Assembly (NCBI GenBank): GCA_015075625.1
Contig: JABTTZ010000001.1
Span: 1,983,021-2,047,020, forward strand
Direction: 5' to 3'
DNA length: 64,000 bases
DNA from: Anaerolineales bacterium
Lineage (GTDB): Bacteria; Chloroflexota; Anaerolineae; Aggregatilineales; UBA2796
Below are positions 8,028 to 16,663 of the stretch, one piece after another. Position 1 is the first letter of the stretch. Every line of letters begins with the position of its first letter. A model generated the notes under the pieces. It saw only the letters and a program-made list of their open reading frames with translations, searched no databases and had not been told where the DNA came from. The position numbers were made by a program, and so were the translations under genes.

Positions 8028-8510
8028 ATGATCGAAAAAGGGCGGGGTGAGGGTTGGGTGATCATCCAAGTCATGGTTTTGATTGGCATCTTCGTCGTCC
8101 CCTGGGGGCGTTTGGGATCATGGGCAATCTTACCCCTCGGTGATTTTCTGCGCGATATGAGCGTCCTCTTGGGTGGGATTAGTTTTGCCGCAGGGGTGGG
8201 AATGGGGATCGCTGCCTATACCCGTTTGGGGCGAAGTTTCACCGTCTTTCCCGCCCCCAAAACGGATGGCGAATTCCGCGCCGATGGGGTGTATGGCGTT
8301 GTCCGCCACCCAATGTATGCCGGCGTCATTTTGCTGGCATTTGGGTGGTCAATCTTGATCCTCAGCTTGCCTTCGCTGGTTTTGACGATTGGGTTAGGGT
8401 TTTTCTTTGATCAGAAGGCGTCTTTTGAGGAAGAACGTCTAAAAGAGCGCTATGCTGAGTATGCCGCCTACCAAAAGCGGGTAAAAAAAATGATCCCGTT
8501 TATTTACTAG
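8028..8510 (+). CDS. Isoprenylcysteine carboxyl methyltransferase-like membrane protein
   Basis: This 160-residue protein has about four membrane segments. Its C-terminal core matches the ICMT/PEMT family: GVYGVVRHPMYAG (cofactor-binding region), then a membrane helix, then SFEEERLKERYAEYAAYQ and a basic tail. Bacterial members are annotated as phospholipid or isoprenylcysteine methyltransferases, but most have no proven substrate. The ATG follows GGGAGGGGAGCA closely. It is a single-gene unit, bounded upstream by the divergent tRNA and downstream by a strong bidirectional hairpin. Family call firm; activity inferred. Confidence 0.85.
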   Translation: MIEKGRGEGWVIIQVMVLIGIFVVPWGRLGSWAILPLGDFLRDMSVLLGGISFAAGVGMGIAAYTRLGRSFTVFPAPKTDGEFRADGVYGVVRHPMYAGVILLAFGWSILILSLPSLVLTIGLGFFFDQKASFEEERLKERYAEYAAYQKRVKKMIPFIY

Positions 8511-8551
8511 GCTGCCTTGACATAGACAGGCTGAGGGGCGAGGAGAGGGGG

Positions 8552-8590
8552 AAAACACAAAGGGGAGGGTTCCCCTCCCCTTTGTGTTTT
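8552..8590. terminator. Strong bidirectional rho-independent terminator
   Basis: An 18-bp perfect stem (8552-8569 with 8573-8590) with a 3-base loop. The arms begin with AAAA and end with TTTT, so it can end transcripts from both strands. It sits between the convergent ICMT-like gene (+) and the CAP-domain gene (-). Confidence 0.85.
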
Positions 8591-8622
8591 ATTCAACCCC
8601 TCGCCGCAGAAAGAACAGGATG

Positions 8623-9591
8623 TTATTTCAGCGTCACAAAGAGAACATCGAAGTAGAATGCCTTGTTGGGGGCGACGAAAATACCGATCCCGATGCGGGT
8701 GTTCACATCATCCTTCGTGTACATCCAACCCGGCTCCCACAGTTCCAACTGGTTGAACAACATAGCGAGTGTACGACTCTTTTGGGGTGCGGCGCTTAGG
8801 CGCGGGTAAAACAGCCCCTGTGTGGCGAGGTCATAAATGTCGTAGGCTGTTTTGTAGGTGTAATTGAGCGCCTTCAATTCAGCATCGGCGTTGATTAGCG
8901 CCTTCTTCGCGCCCTTTTCCGCCGCTTTATCGGCAATGGTGTTCAAGATGGGATCCATGGCAATCGGCTTGAGACCCTTCGCCATGCGCCCACTGTTGAT
9001 CGTGTTTAGAAACTCTTGGCGGATCGTCTCAACTGGCTTAACGGGGAAACCAAAGACCTGTACGTAGTAGTACTGTCCGGGTCCGTCGCCCTTATTGCCT
9101 TTCTCGGTGCAGGTGAAGGCAATGCCCATCTCGGAGACATCTTCGCGGATCATCTGCTCGCGGTGACCCTTCGTGCTGGTATACCACTGGTTGAAGGCAA
9201 ATTCAGCGTTTGGTCCGGGTCCCCCGGCGATATTCTCGCCCGTCGTATGCGCCTCGTAGCCGGCAGCGGCAATCCGTTGATCGGCTGTGGAGCCATCTGT
9301 ACCGATGTGAGGGGTGGCGTAGGGATAGCCGTTGTATTTCATGTCGTCGGCGTAGACCCGTGCCGCTTTGTTCAGCAGCGGGTTCAGGGTGACGGGGGGA
9401 AGTTTGTTCTCAGCGCGGAAGCCGTTCACCCGCTTGAGGACATCGTTGGCAAAAGCATTGACAACATCGGGGTTATTTTCTTGGTTGGCAGGGAAACACG
9501 TATTTTGTGCGCTTGCTGGTGCTGGTGCAATCACCGAGGGGACAAGCAGCAAAGCGGCAATGAGGAGGAGGAAACAGCGTCTGGCGTTCAC
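8623..9591 (-). CDS. Secreted CAP/SCP-domain protein with a second partial CAP-like region
   Basis: A 322-residue exported protein with a Sec signal peptide (about 1-28, ending ASAQ). A CAP/SCP domain (PF00188 type) spans about residues 40-175, with FRAENKLPPVTLNPLLNKAA, the histidine in TPHIGTDGS, TGENIAGG, and STKGHREQMI, the four usual cleft residues. A second stretch at about 195-240 (FLNTINSGRMAKGLKPIAMDP) repeats the opening helix pattern of the CAP fold but lacks the later motifs, so it looks like a partial internal duplication. The start codon is GTG preceded by GGAG. It acts outside the cell; bacterial CAP proteins have lipid-binding or unknown roles. It is transcribed towards the strong hairpin at 8552. 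Confidence 0.9.
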   Translation of the reverse strand: MNARRCFLLLIAALLLVPSVIAPAPASAQNTCFPANQENNPDVVNAFANDVLKRVNGFRAENKLPPVTLNPLLNKAARVYADDMKYNGYPYATPHIGTDGSTADQRIAAAGYEAHTTGENIAGGPGPNAEFAFNQWYTSTKGHREQMIREDVSEMGIAFTCTEKGNKGDGPGQYYYVQVFGFPVKPVETIRQEFLNTINSGRMAKGLKPIAMDPILNTIADKAAEKGAKKALINADAELKALNYTYKTAYDIYDLATQGLFYPRLSAAPQKSRTLAMLFNQLELWEPGWMYTKDDVNTRIGIGIFVAPNKAFYFDVLFVTLK

Positions 9592-9764
9592 AATGAAATC
9601 TCCAGTGGTGCGGTAGCGATTGTCTATGAAAGACAGATAGCATCATAACACTGTTTTCTTAACCGAAATCAATCCCAAAACTAATTTTCTATGAATTTTT
9701 ATTGGGGCAGACGTTACCCAGTTGCCCTCATCCCCCTGCCACTATCTACCTCTGTGGTGGACTA

Positions 9765-9850
9765 CTAAGTACAACCACAATGAACAGGCGGCATGACGCA
9801 TGATCCTGCCTCTAAAAAGCGCTGAGCTGAAAGCGGGGTTTGGATAGAGC
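9765..9850. repeat. Dispersed non-coding repeat, copy near 9.8 kb
   Basis: The stretch ctaagtacaaccacaatgaa followed by aggcgg..tgacg.atgatc and gctgaaagc matches, with some mismatches, the repeat at 45591-45665. The 17-mer tggactactaagtacaa at 9758-9774 occurs in exact inverted form at 45741-45757. No gene overlaps it; it lies in the 277-bp gap upstream of the CAP-protein gene. Confidence 0.55.
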
Positions 9851-9852
9851 AT

Positions 9853-9880
9853 AATCGGGCATCGTTCCCTATGCCCGATT
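9853..9880 (-). terminator. Hairpin at the 3' end of the nucleotidyltransferase gene
   Basis: A 10-bp inverted repeat (aatcgggcat 9853-9862, atgcccgatt 9871-9880) with an 8-base loop overlaps the stop codon of the minus-strand gene ending at 9869. No T-run follows, so it may be a terminator or an mRNA 3'-end stabiliser. Confidence 0.4.
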
Positions 9881-10633
9881 GCACCGCGCCTCAATCCTCG
9901 CCTTGATCGCCGCATTGATCGTAAAATGCTGATCCAAAAACTGTAAGATCGCCCGTGCCGACTCAGGGCTGCGATCATACCCCTGAACAAAGTCCGGCAG
10001 GTGTGCAGCCATGCCGGGGAAGCGCCTTTCGTAGCGCCGCTCATGGTTGAACACATCGGTGAAGGCGGGCTGTTCAGGCTCAATGAATGCCGATAGCCTG
10101 ATGATCTGATCGACGGCATAATTCTGAATGAAGCGTGCCGCCGTGAGCTTTTCGCCTCGCCAAAAGCGCCCCAACCCAATGTAGAGATTCGTCAGCGCCT
10201 CCCCCAGGGAAAATTCAAGCGTGCTTTTGGCGCGAACTGGTTGGTCGCGTGGCGTTGTCAGGGAGGCATCGAAGGCGACATCTTGCCAGACAATACGCCC
10301 ACCCGTAAAGGGAATCGCGGATAGTTCGTCTGGTTCAAAAACGGCAAACTCACAGAACACATCATCGGCAAATAGCAGTTTGTAGCCGTCTGGCGTATTT
10401 TTGAACGAGTAGTCTACAGGGTGGATACGCCTCAACCAGTCGAGATCATCCAGAAAGAGGGGCTTGCAGCCCACTTTGACAACAGCAAAAAAATCGAGGT
10501 CGGAATAGGCATCAAGCCGTGAGGTTTCGACGCCTACCGAACCGAGTCCGAGCAAGGCGAGCGCCTTTCCCGTGTTTTTAAGCGACTCGCCTATGGCGTC
10601 AAGGCGAGCCAGCAGGTGGGCTTTGTGATCCAA
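9869..10633 (-). CDS. Nucleotidyltransferase-fold protein (lincosamide-nucleotidyltransferase-like)
   Basis: The N-terminal domain has the polymerase-beta nucleotidyltransferase signature: LLGLGSVGVETSRLDAYSDLD, in which GS is followed by D-x-D. A third acidic position is likely in the FADDVFCEFAVFE strand. The spacing, the ~254-residue length and the helical C-terminal half resemble Lnu(B/F)-type lincosamide nucleotidyltransferases and related proteins of unknown substrate. The frame is open to an ATG at 10699. However, the TTG at 10633 has GGAGG nine bases upstream and starts right before the conserved helix, so I chose it. The gene is downstream of pheT on the same strand. Resistance should not be inferred from this similarity. 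Confidence 0.75.
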   Translation of the reverse strand: MDHKAHLLARLDAIGESLKNTGKALALLGLGSVGVETSRLDAYSDLDFFAVVKVGCKPLFLDDLDWLRRIHPVDYSFKNTPDGYKLLFADDVFCEFAVFEPDELSAIPFTGGRIVWQDVAFDASLTTPRDQPVRAKSTLEFSLGEALTNLYIGLGRFWRGEKLTAARFIQNYAVDQIIRLSAFIEPEQPAFTDVFNHERRYERRFPGMAAHLPDFVQGYDRSPESARAILQFLDQHFTINAAIKARIEARCNRA

Positions 10634-10721
10634 AGGTGTTGTCCTCCGCCTACGATGTCCCGATAGTTGAGCGCGGGCGACCACAGGGGGTCGCCCCACA
10701 AGGGAGGGGTACTATAGGCGT

Positions 10722-13307
10722 TCATCCCCCCCGCAGCGCAGCCCCCAACTCACGCTCCGCCGCTTTGACGATCTTCGCTTGCGCCTTCGCCACCTCGCCA
10801 TCGGTCAGGGTGCGGTCTTCCGCTTGAAAGGTCAGCGCATAAGCGAGCGATTTCTTTCCCGCCGGAATTGGATCGCCTCGGTACACATCAAACAGGCGCA
10901 CCCCCCGCAGCAGATCACCACCCGCCGCAAGGATCACGCGCTCTACATCATCGGCGGGGGTTTTTTCGCCAACAATCAGCGCAATATCTTGGTAAACAGG
11001 GGGCGTCGTCAAGATCGGTGTGATGCGATCCACACGCGGCAAGTCTGCGATCAGCGGATCAAGACGCAGTTCTGCCGCCGCCACCGTCTGCTCAAGGTCA
11101 TACGCCGCTGCCACAAGGGGGTGAAGTTCGCCCGCATAGCCAATCAGCGTCTCCCGCAGATAAACCGCCGCACAGCGCCCCGGATGAAAGGTCGGATGCT
11201 CCCCGCGCTTGAAGGTTAGCGCTCCAGCCGGCAGGCGAAGCCCCTTGACGAGCGCCTCAAGGACGCCCTTCAGATCAAAGAATCCCGCCACATCCGCCCG
11301 ATCCACATCTTTCCCTTCTTGCCAGGTCGCTACCCGCCGCGCCCCCGTCAGCGCCAGGGCAAGATGGCGCGGCTCATCGGGGAGGGCTGCCCCCTCAAGG
11401 GAGCGATAGACGCTGCCGATTTCAAACAAGCGCTGCCGAACGCTGTGCCGCGCATTGCGGACGATATTTTCCAAGACGCCGTTCAACAGCGTGTGGCGTA
11501 GGACGGTCTTATCAAGGCTGATTGGGTTCGCCAGCCTCACGTAGGCTGCCCCATTGATTTCCGGGGCGCTTTCGCCGGGGGCAATCAGCCGCGCTTCTGC
11601 TTCGGGCGTCGTCAGGCGGTAATTGATCACCTCTCGCAGCCCTGCCTCTGCCAAAAGGTCGCGAACACGATCCTCGCGGGTTAGTTCGTCGTTGTTCGCT
11701 TGGGGGGGGAGCATGTCCTCAATAAGCGTGTCGGGGATACGATCGTAGCCGTAGATACGAGCGACTTCCTCAACAATATCGGCAGCGCCCACCACACCAG
11801 TGGCAATATCGACACGGTGATCGGGGACGGTGACGCGCAGTGTCTGCTCATCAAGGGGTTCCACCGTGAACTGAAGGCGGGTCAGAATTCCGCTGATCTC
11901 CCCGGCGCTGAGGCTGATCCCGATAAGGCGTTCCACCTCCCTAAGCGGGAGATCAACACGGATCACGGGGGCGGGGGCGGGGTGTACGTCAATCATCCCC
12001 GCCAAGACCTCGCCATCCCCCAACAGGCGCATCATCTCAGCCGCACGGCGGACTCCCCGCTCCGATTGCGCCGGATGAATCCCTCGGCTGAAGCGAACGC
12101 CCGCCTCGGTGGACATTTTCTGGACGGTCATTGTGCGGCGAACATTGATGTAGTTCCAATTCGCCGCCTCTAAAAAGACGTTCCGTGTGTCCGGCTTGAT
12201 CTCGCTCTCGTCGCCGCCCATGATGCCGCCCAAACCGAGGACGCCCAGCGCATCACAGACGAGAATGGTCTGCTCATCAAGGGTGCGATCCACACCATCA
12301 AGGGTTTTCAGGGTTTCGCCGGGGCTTGCCGTCCGCGTGATGATTGCCGGAATCCCGCCGCCCGCCCGCTGCTGCAACACGTCATAATCGAACGCATGAA
12401 GGGGCTGCCCTGTTTCAAACATGACATAATTCGTCACATCGACAATATTGTTGATCGAACGGACGCCCACCGCCTCCAAACGGCGGCGCAGCCATTGGGG
12501 AGAAGGCTTGATTTGAAGGCTGCGGATCACCATCCCGCAAAAGCGCGGATTCAAGTATGAATCCTTGATCGCAACGGTGATCGCCTCTCCAATATCCCCA
12601 CCCGTCGCCACCACCCTGCCATAATCCGGCTCACGAAGGGTTTGCCCCGTCAGCGCGGCAACCTCCCGCGCCACCCCGATGATCCCGTAAGCGCGGGCAA
12701 GGTTGGGCGTCAGGTCAATCTCGAAAATGACATCCCCCAACACATCGACAAGGGGTGTCCCCGCTGCCGTTGTAGGGATCGAGTCAGCATCCAAGAGCAA
12801 AATCCCCTCGTGGTCGCCCCCCAAGCCAAGCTCTTTGGCGCTGCACACCATATGCTTATTGGGAATTCCCCGCAATGGTTTTTCCTTCAGCACCATACGC
12901 ACCCGCCCCTCGGCATGTCCGTCATAGACCTCTGCACCCTCGCGGGCAAAAGGCGCGTAGAGCGGCGGATCGATTTTCCCTTTGTCTTTGTATGGGAACA
13001 GATTCGGCGCTCCGGTGACAACCTGATCAAGCTCCCCTGTCCCGTGATCAACCAGCGCCAAGACAAGGCGATCTGCATTGGGATGCGCTTTCACCTCATG
13101 GATCGCACCGAGGACAATCTTTTTGGGATTCCAAACGAGATGATCCGAGGGCGGCACGGTGATCCCCTCTGGTGCAATGCCCTGTGGGACACCAAGGTAA
13201 TCTAGCTGCTTCACCTCCAATCCGGCGAGCGTCAAACGCTCAGCAAGTTCTTCGGCGCTGATGGTGATTGTGACATATTCTTTGAGCCAAGACAGCGGTA
13301 CACGCAT
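10722..13307 (-). CDS. pheT: Phenylalanine-tRNA ligase beta subunit
   Basis: This 861-residue protein has the full PheT order: N-terminal MRVPLSWLKEYV; an EMAP-type tRNA-binding domain (about 60-190, with HPNADRLVLALVDHG); the B3/B4 editing domain (about 250-430); the B5 domain (about 450-530, LREVERLIGISLS); the catalytic-like core; and a C-terminal anticodon-binding FDX-ACB domain ending AERELGAALRGG. It charges tRNA-Phe as an alpha2beta2 enzyme in the cytoplasm. The alpha subunit gene pheS is not next to it, unlike in many bacteria. It is slightly longer than the usual ~800 residues. The gap of 119 bp upstream probably holds its own promoter or leader; I saw no T-box. Confidence 0.98.
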   Translation of the reverse strand: MRVPLSWLKEYVTITISAEELAERLTLAGLEVKQLDYLGVPQGIAPEGITVPPSDHLVWNPKKIVLGAIHEVKAHPNADRLVLALVDHGTGELDQVVTGAPNLFPYKDKGKIDPPLYAPFAREGAEVYDGHAEGRVRMVLKEKPLRGIPNKHMVCSAKELGLGGDHEGILLLDADSIPTTAAGTPLVDVLGDVIFEIDLTPNLARAYGIIGVAREVAALTGQTLREPDYGRVVATGGDIGEAITVAIKDSYLNPRFCGMVIRSLQIKPSPQWLRRRLEAVGVRSINNIVDVTNYVMFETGQPLHAFDYDVLQQRAGGGIPAIITRTASPGETLKTLDGVDRTLDEQTILVCDALGVLGLGGIMGGDESEIKPDTRNVFLEAANWNYINVRRTMTVQKMSTEAGVRFSRGIHPAQSERGVRRAAEMMRLLGDGEVLAGMIDVHPAPAPVIRVDLPLREVERLIGISLSAGEISGILTRLQFTVEPLDEQTLRVTVPDHRVDIATGVVGAADIVEEVARIYGYDRIPDTLIEDMLPPQANNDELTREDRVRDLLAEAGLREVINYRLTTPEAEARLIAPGESAPEINGAAYVRLANPISLDKTVLRHTLLNGVLENIVRNARHSVRQRLFEIGSVYRSLEGAALPDEPRHLALALTGARRVATWQEGKDVDRADVAGFFDLKGVLEALVKGLRLPAGALTFKRGEHPTFHPGRCAAVYLRETLIGYAGELHPLVAAAYDLEQTVAAAELRLDPLIADLPRVDRITPILTTPPVYQDIALIVGEKTPADDVERVILAAGGDLLRGVRLFDVYRGDPIPAGKKSLAYALTFQAEDRTLTDGEVAKAQAKIVKAAERELGAALRGG

Positions 13308-13426
13308 AGTGAGTGTTTGCTCCCAAAATGGGGAAAGGGTTGATCGGTGTGAATTACGGGGAAAATTCTACCACAACCTAATCGTCTTCTCTCGGAAAAC
13401 GTCTGCGCGGTATGCGCATAGGGGCA

Positions 13427-14785
13427 TCAGCCTCCGTAAATCGCTTCATCCACGCCGCGCAGCATGGACGCTGCAAACCACGCCGTCAGCATCAAAATCA
13501 CCCCAAAAAAGATCACCGCCACCCCACGCGGCACAAAGCTGATCACTGCCGACGCCGCGCCAATCGCTAAGGTCAGTGGAGCGCTGAAGATCAAATTGAA
13601 GGCGCTTTGCACCCGCCCGCGATATTCCTCTGGCGGAATCGCTTGTGTCAGCGTGCTAAGTACTGCCCGCGCCACGATCAGGCTGAAACCAATTAATGCC
13701 GTCAGCAGCAGCACAATGAGGAAGGGCGGATTAAAGACGAAAGCGGCTACCGCCACGCCTTGCAAGAAGATCGCCAGTGCCACCAACCGGTTTGTGGGGA
13801 GAAATTTTGAGAGCCGCTGAATCAGTATCCCGCCAATGACGATCCCGACGCCCAAAATGCCGATCACTGCCCCAAAGCCATCGGCGCCGATCCCCAGTTC
13901 CTTGTTCAGATATTCAAAGACAAGGACGACAACCGCCCCCAACCCAGCGGCGACCATAATGCTTAACCCCATGATGTAGCGCATAGAGCGCGTTTGCCAG
14001 ATGTAGCGCAGCCCCTCAACAAGTTCTGCCCATACCTGACGGTAACTCCCCCCCGTCCCAGTCAAGTCGCGGCGCGGGATGCGGATGATCAAAATCATCA
14101 ACGCCGAAAAGAGGAAGGCGAAGCCATTGAAGAGAAAGGCGAAGTTTTCTCCCAAATTTTCGACCAAAAGCCCCGCCGCCCCCGACCCAAAAATGAGGGC
14201 AACGACAAACCCTGCCTCCAAAAGCGCATTCGCGGCGGCGAGATCGCGCTTGGGGATGATCGATGGCAGCGCCGACGCCCGCGCCGGATAAAAGAGCATC
14301 TGCGCCGTGCCGATGACAAAAATCGCCGGATAAAAGATCCAAATGCGATCCGGCTGTCCTTGTACAAGCAGCATAGAAAACATCGCTCCGGCGCGGGCGG
14401 CGTCGGTGACAATCATTGTCCATTTGCGATCCAGTTTGTCGGTGAGGACGCCGCCAATCAGACCAAAGAGGATTTGCGGCGCGGCAAGGGACACCGCAAA
14501 AACAACCAGCGCCAGCGTATTCCCACCCGTCAGCTTGCCCAAGACGGCAAGGACGGCGATCAGCATAAACTGATCACCGAGATAGCTGACCAACTGCCCC
14601 AACCAGAGCGGGACAAAATTCCGATTGCCAAACAGGGAGCGCAAGGTTTGCCCAGTAAGGCTGCTGGCGACGGTGAGAATCTCCCCCGCGCTGTCGAGAT
14701 TCGATTTCTCTAGGTGGACGGGGTTGGGATTCGTCGCATCGGGATCATCCCCGTCAAAATCATCATAATCATGGTAATCAGTCAT
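13427..14785 (-). CDS. MFS transporter (EntS/MFS_3-like exporter)
   Basis: A 452-residue integral membrane protein with about 12 helices starting at residue ~50. The N-terminal half has FVPLWLGQLVSYLGDQFM, and the loop between helices 2 and 3 has GGVLTDKLDRKWTMI, the A-like motif of major facilitator proteins. The closest general pattern is the macrolide/enterobactin exporter group. An unusual acidic N-terminal tail (residues 1-25, rich in Asp) precedes the first helix. It lies 10 bp downstream of the acetyltransferase-like gene, so both are likely cotranscribed. Substrate unknown. Confidence 0.92.
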   Translation of the reverse strand: MTDYHDYDDFDGDDPDATNPNPVHLEKSNLDSAGEILTVASSLTGQTLRSLFGNRNFVPLWLGQLVSYLGDQFMLIAVLAVLGKLTGGNTLALVVFAVSLAAPQILFGLIGGVLTDKLDRKWTMIVTDAARAGAMFSMLLVQGQPDRIWIFYPAIFVIGTAQMLFYPARASALPSIIPKRDLAAANALLEAGFVVALIFGSGAAGLLVENLGENFAFLFNGFAFLFSALMILIIRIPRRDLTGTGGSYRQVWAELVEGLRYIWQTRSMRYIMGLSIMVAAGLGAVVVLVFEYLNKELGIGADGFGAVIGILGVGIVIGGILIQRLSKFLPTNRLVALAIFLQGVAVAAFVFNPPFLIVLLLTALIGFSLIVARAVLSTLTQAIPPEEYRGRVQSAFNLIFSAPLTLAIGAASAVISFVPRGVAVIFFGVILMLTAWFAASMLRGVDEAIYGG

Positions 14786-14795
14786 AGATAAGGGG

Positions 14796-15950
14796 TTAGT
14801 TCACCGGTTTTTGAAAGAAGCGGTAGCGGCGATGCTCGGTAGCACCCCATGTTTTCATGTTGGAAAGGGCGTTGATGTTATCTTCCAAAACCCACCCCGC
14901 GTCAATGTTGGGGATCGATTTCATCGCCGCGAGGACATAAGCGAGGAAAATCGCCGCGTCTACGCCCATGCTGCGGAACTCGGCATTGATCCCAAAGAGC
15001 AAAATCCGCTGTCGGGTAATTTTCGAGCGGATTTTCCAATGCCAGAATGCCTTCAGAAGCGTGATGATCTCCGGCGTGCGCGGGTGCGGGTAGGCATGTT
15101 TCAAGACCTGATTCATATCCGGCAAGCCCATCATAAAGCCCACTTCTTTGCCATCCACCAACCCAAACCATCCCAATGCCGGATGGTAAAAATCCTTGAG
15201 CGATTTGAACAGCGCGTCCATTTCGCGCAGGGTGGGCGGCACAAAACCCCAGTTTTTCTCCCACGCCTTCTCGTAGATTTGGCGGAGCAGTTCCAGTTCT
15301 GCTTTCAGCTTTTTCATCACGGCGGCACGTGTCGTAATTCCCTTACGCTCGGCAACCTTCTGCACCACGCGAATCACTTTGGCGGGTGGGTTGCCCTGTT
15401 CATCAAGGTAGCGCGAGGGGTCTGTCCACACGCTGATCGTATCTTGGATTTTCTCGAACCCTTCCCCTTCAATCAGGCGTTGATAGTAGGGGTGGTTGTA
15501 GGGCATCAGGACAAGGGGCTGAACAAAGCCATCGATCAGCAGCCCACACTCATCGTTCAGGGTAAAGTTCGCCGGTCCGCGAACGGCGCTCATGCCCTTT
15601 GCTTTGGCGTAATCAAGGGCGGTTTGCAGCAGGGCGCTTGCCGCCTCCACATCCTCAAAAACCTCGAAAAAGCCGAACCAGCCGATCTTTTCTTCCCAAT
15701 ACTCGTTGTGGCGGTGGTTGATAAACGCGGCAATCGTCCCAACGGGACGCTCACCACGCCACGCCACATAATAATCGCCTTCTAAATAATCCCAACTAGG
15801 GTTTTTCTTCTTATCCAAAAGGTGATGGCGTTGGGAGAGCAGCGGTGGCACCCAATGAGGATTATCTTTGTAGACCGCCCATGGAAATTCAAAAAACGCT
15901 TTGAAATCACGCTTGGATTCGACTTTGCGAATTGTGAGGGTGTCTGTCAT
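14796..15950 (-). CDS. GNAT-superfamily protein of the YghO type
   Basis: A 384-residue cytosolic protein. The first 180 residues have the phrases AVYKDNPHWVPPLL and RGPANFTLNDECGLLIDGF, and the C-terminal part has DAGWVLEDNINALSNM near the end. These features mark a conserved protein family often annotated as GNAT acetyltransferase or YghO-like, whose reaction is unknown. The C-terminal half (about 230-384) carries the GNAT-like core. It starts 124 bp after the shikimate-kinase-like gene and is followed at 10 bp by the MFS exporter. It could modify or recognise a compound that the neighbour exports; that is inference. Confidence 0.75.
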   Translation of the reverse strand: MTDTLTIRKVESKRDFKAFFEFPWAVYKDNPHWVPPLLSQRHHLLDKKKNPSWDYLEGDYYVAWRGERPVGTIAAFINHRHNEYWEEKIGWFGFFEVFEDVEAASALLQTALDYAKAKGMSAVRGPANFTLNDECGLLIDGFVQPLVLMPYNHPYYQRLIEGEGFEKIQDTISVWTDPSRYLDEQGNPPAKVIRVVQKVAERKGITTRAAVMKKLKAELELLRQIYEKAWEKNWGFVPPTLREMDALFKSLKDFYHPALGWFGLVDGKEVGFMMGLPDMNQVLKHAYPHPRTPEIITLLKAFWHWKIRSKITRQRILLFGINAEFRSMGVDAAIFLAYVLAAMKSIPNIDAGWVLEDNINALSNMKTWGATEHRRYRFFQKPVN

Positions 15951-16074
15951 GGAAAAATTCGACCATTCGTCACTGTTTGGCGTGCCTACCCAACGAGTCT
16001 ATCCCATGCCCACACGGATAGGCAAACAGAGCGTGTGGCAAAGGGTGAGGGGAAAACTGGAAAACAGGGCGCAG

Positions 16075-16635
16075 CTAAAGAAGAACAGTCTCCCGTTCGT
16101 ACCAGAACTGAATGGCGGCGGCGGCAATCGCTTCCGTATCAAGGGTGGTTGTGTCAAGCGTGGTAATCTCCGGCAAGGTCATTGCCTTTCGCTCGATACG
16201 CACCTGATAAATGGCAGCGGCGCGAAATTGGGGGTCGTGGAAGCGTGCGCCTTGTGCCACATGCAGCCGCCGCAAAATCTCCCCCAGTTGACAGGTTAGG
16301 GCGAGGACGATCCCCGCCCTGGTCAGCCGTTCGCGGTTTTCCCCATCCAGAAGTGTATGCCCCCCAACGGCGATCACCGCGCCGCGCCGCAGGGCAAGCT
16401 CTTGGCAGAGCTTATCCTCAGCGGCACGCAGATGCGGCTCGCCATACAAACGACGGAGTTCTTCTACAGATGCACCGTCGCGCAGTTGAATTTCCGTTTC
16501 CAGATCAACAAAAGGGACGCCAATGCGGGTTGAAATTGCCCGCCCGATTGCCGTCCGCCCGATCCCGATAAAGCCTGTGAGGATCAAGTTGTGGTAGGGC
16601 GTGCGCCCTGTGGGAATGCCCGCACGGATGTCCAT
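16075..16635 (-). CDS. Shikimate-kinase-like P-loop protein with altered active-site motifs
   Basis: The 186-residue protein follows the shikimate kinase layout. The P-loop region is LTGFIGIGRTAIGRA, then VPFVDLETEI, then HLRAAEDKL, then VIAVGGHTLLD and LDGENRERLTRAGIVLAL. In the family the P-loop ends GKS/T, the second region is DxD, and the third glycine motif is GGG. Here the P-loop Lys is Arg, the second Asp is Glu, and GGG is GGH. Arg of the substrate-binding LR motif is kept. So ATP binding or catalysis is probably altered or lost, although the fold remains. It lies 28 bp after the GldG-like gene, apart from any aro cluster. A regulatory or different kinase role is possible. Confidence 0.75.
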   Translation of the reverse strand: MDIRAGIPTGRTPYHNLILTGFIGIGRTAIGRAISTRIGVPFVDLETEIQLRDGASVEELRRLYGEPHLRAAEDKLCQELALRRGAVIAVGGHTLLDGENRERLTRAGIVLALTCQLGEILRRLHVAQGARFHDPQFRAAAIYQVRIERKAMTLPEITTLDTTTLDTEAIAAAAIQFWYERETVLL

Positions 16636-16663
16636 GTTGCCATTCGTCCTAATAGCTATCTAC

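Noticed and set aside
10633..10699. Upstream ATG start for the nucleotidyltransferase-like gene
   Set aside because: Residues before the TTG are Arg-rich without homologous character, and the best ribosome site (GGAGG) fits the TTG at 10633.
13308..13426. Possible T-box leader before pheT
   Set aside because: The 119-bp gap shows no T-box consensus (TGGNACCGCG-like) or specifier arm.
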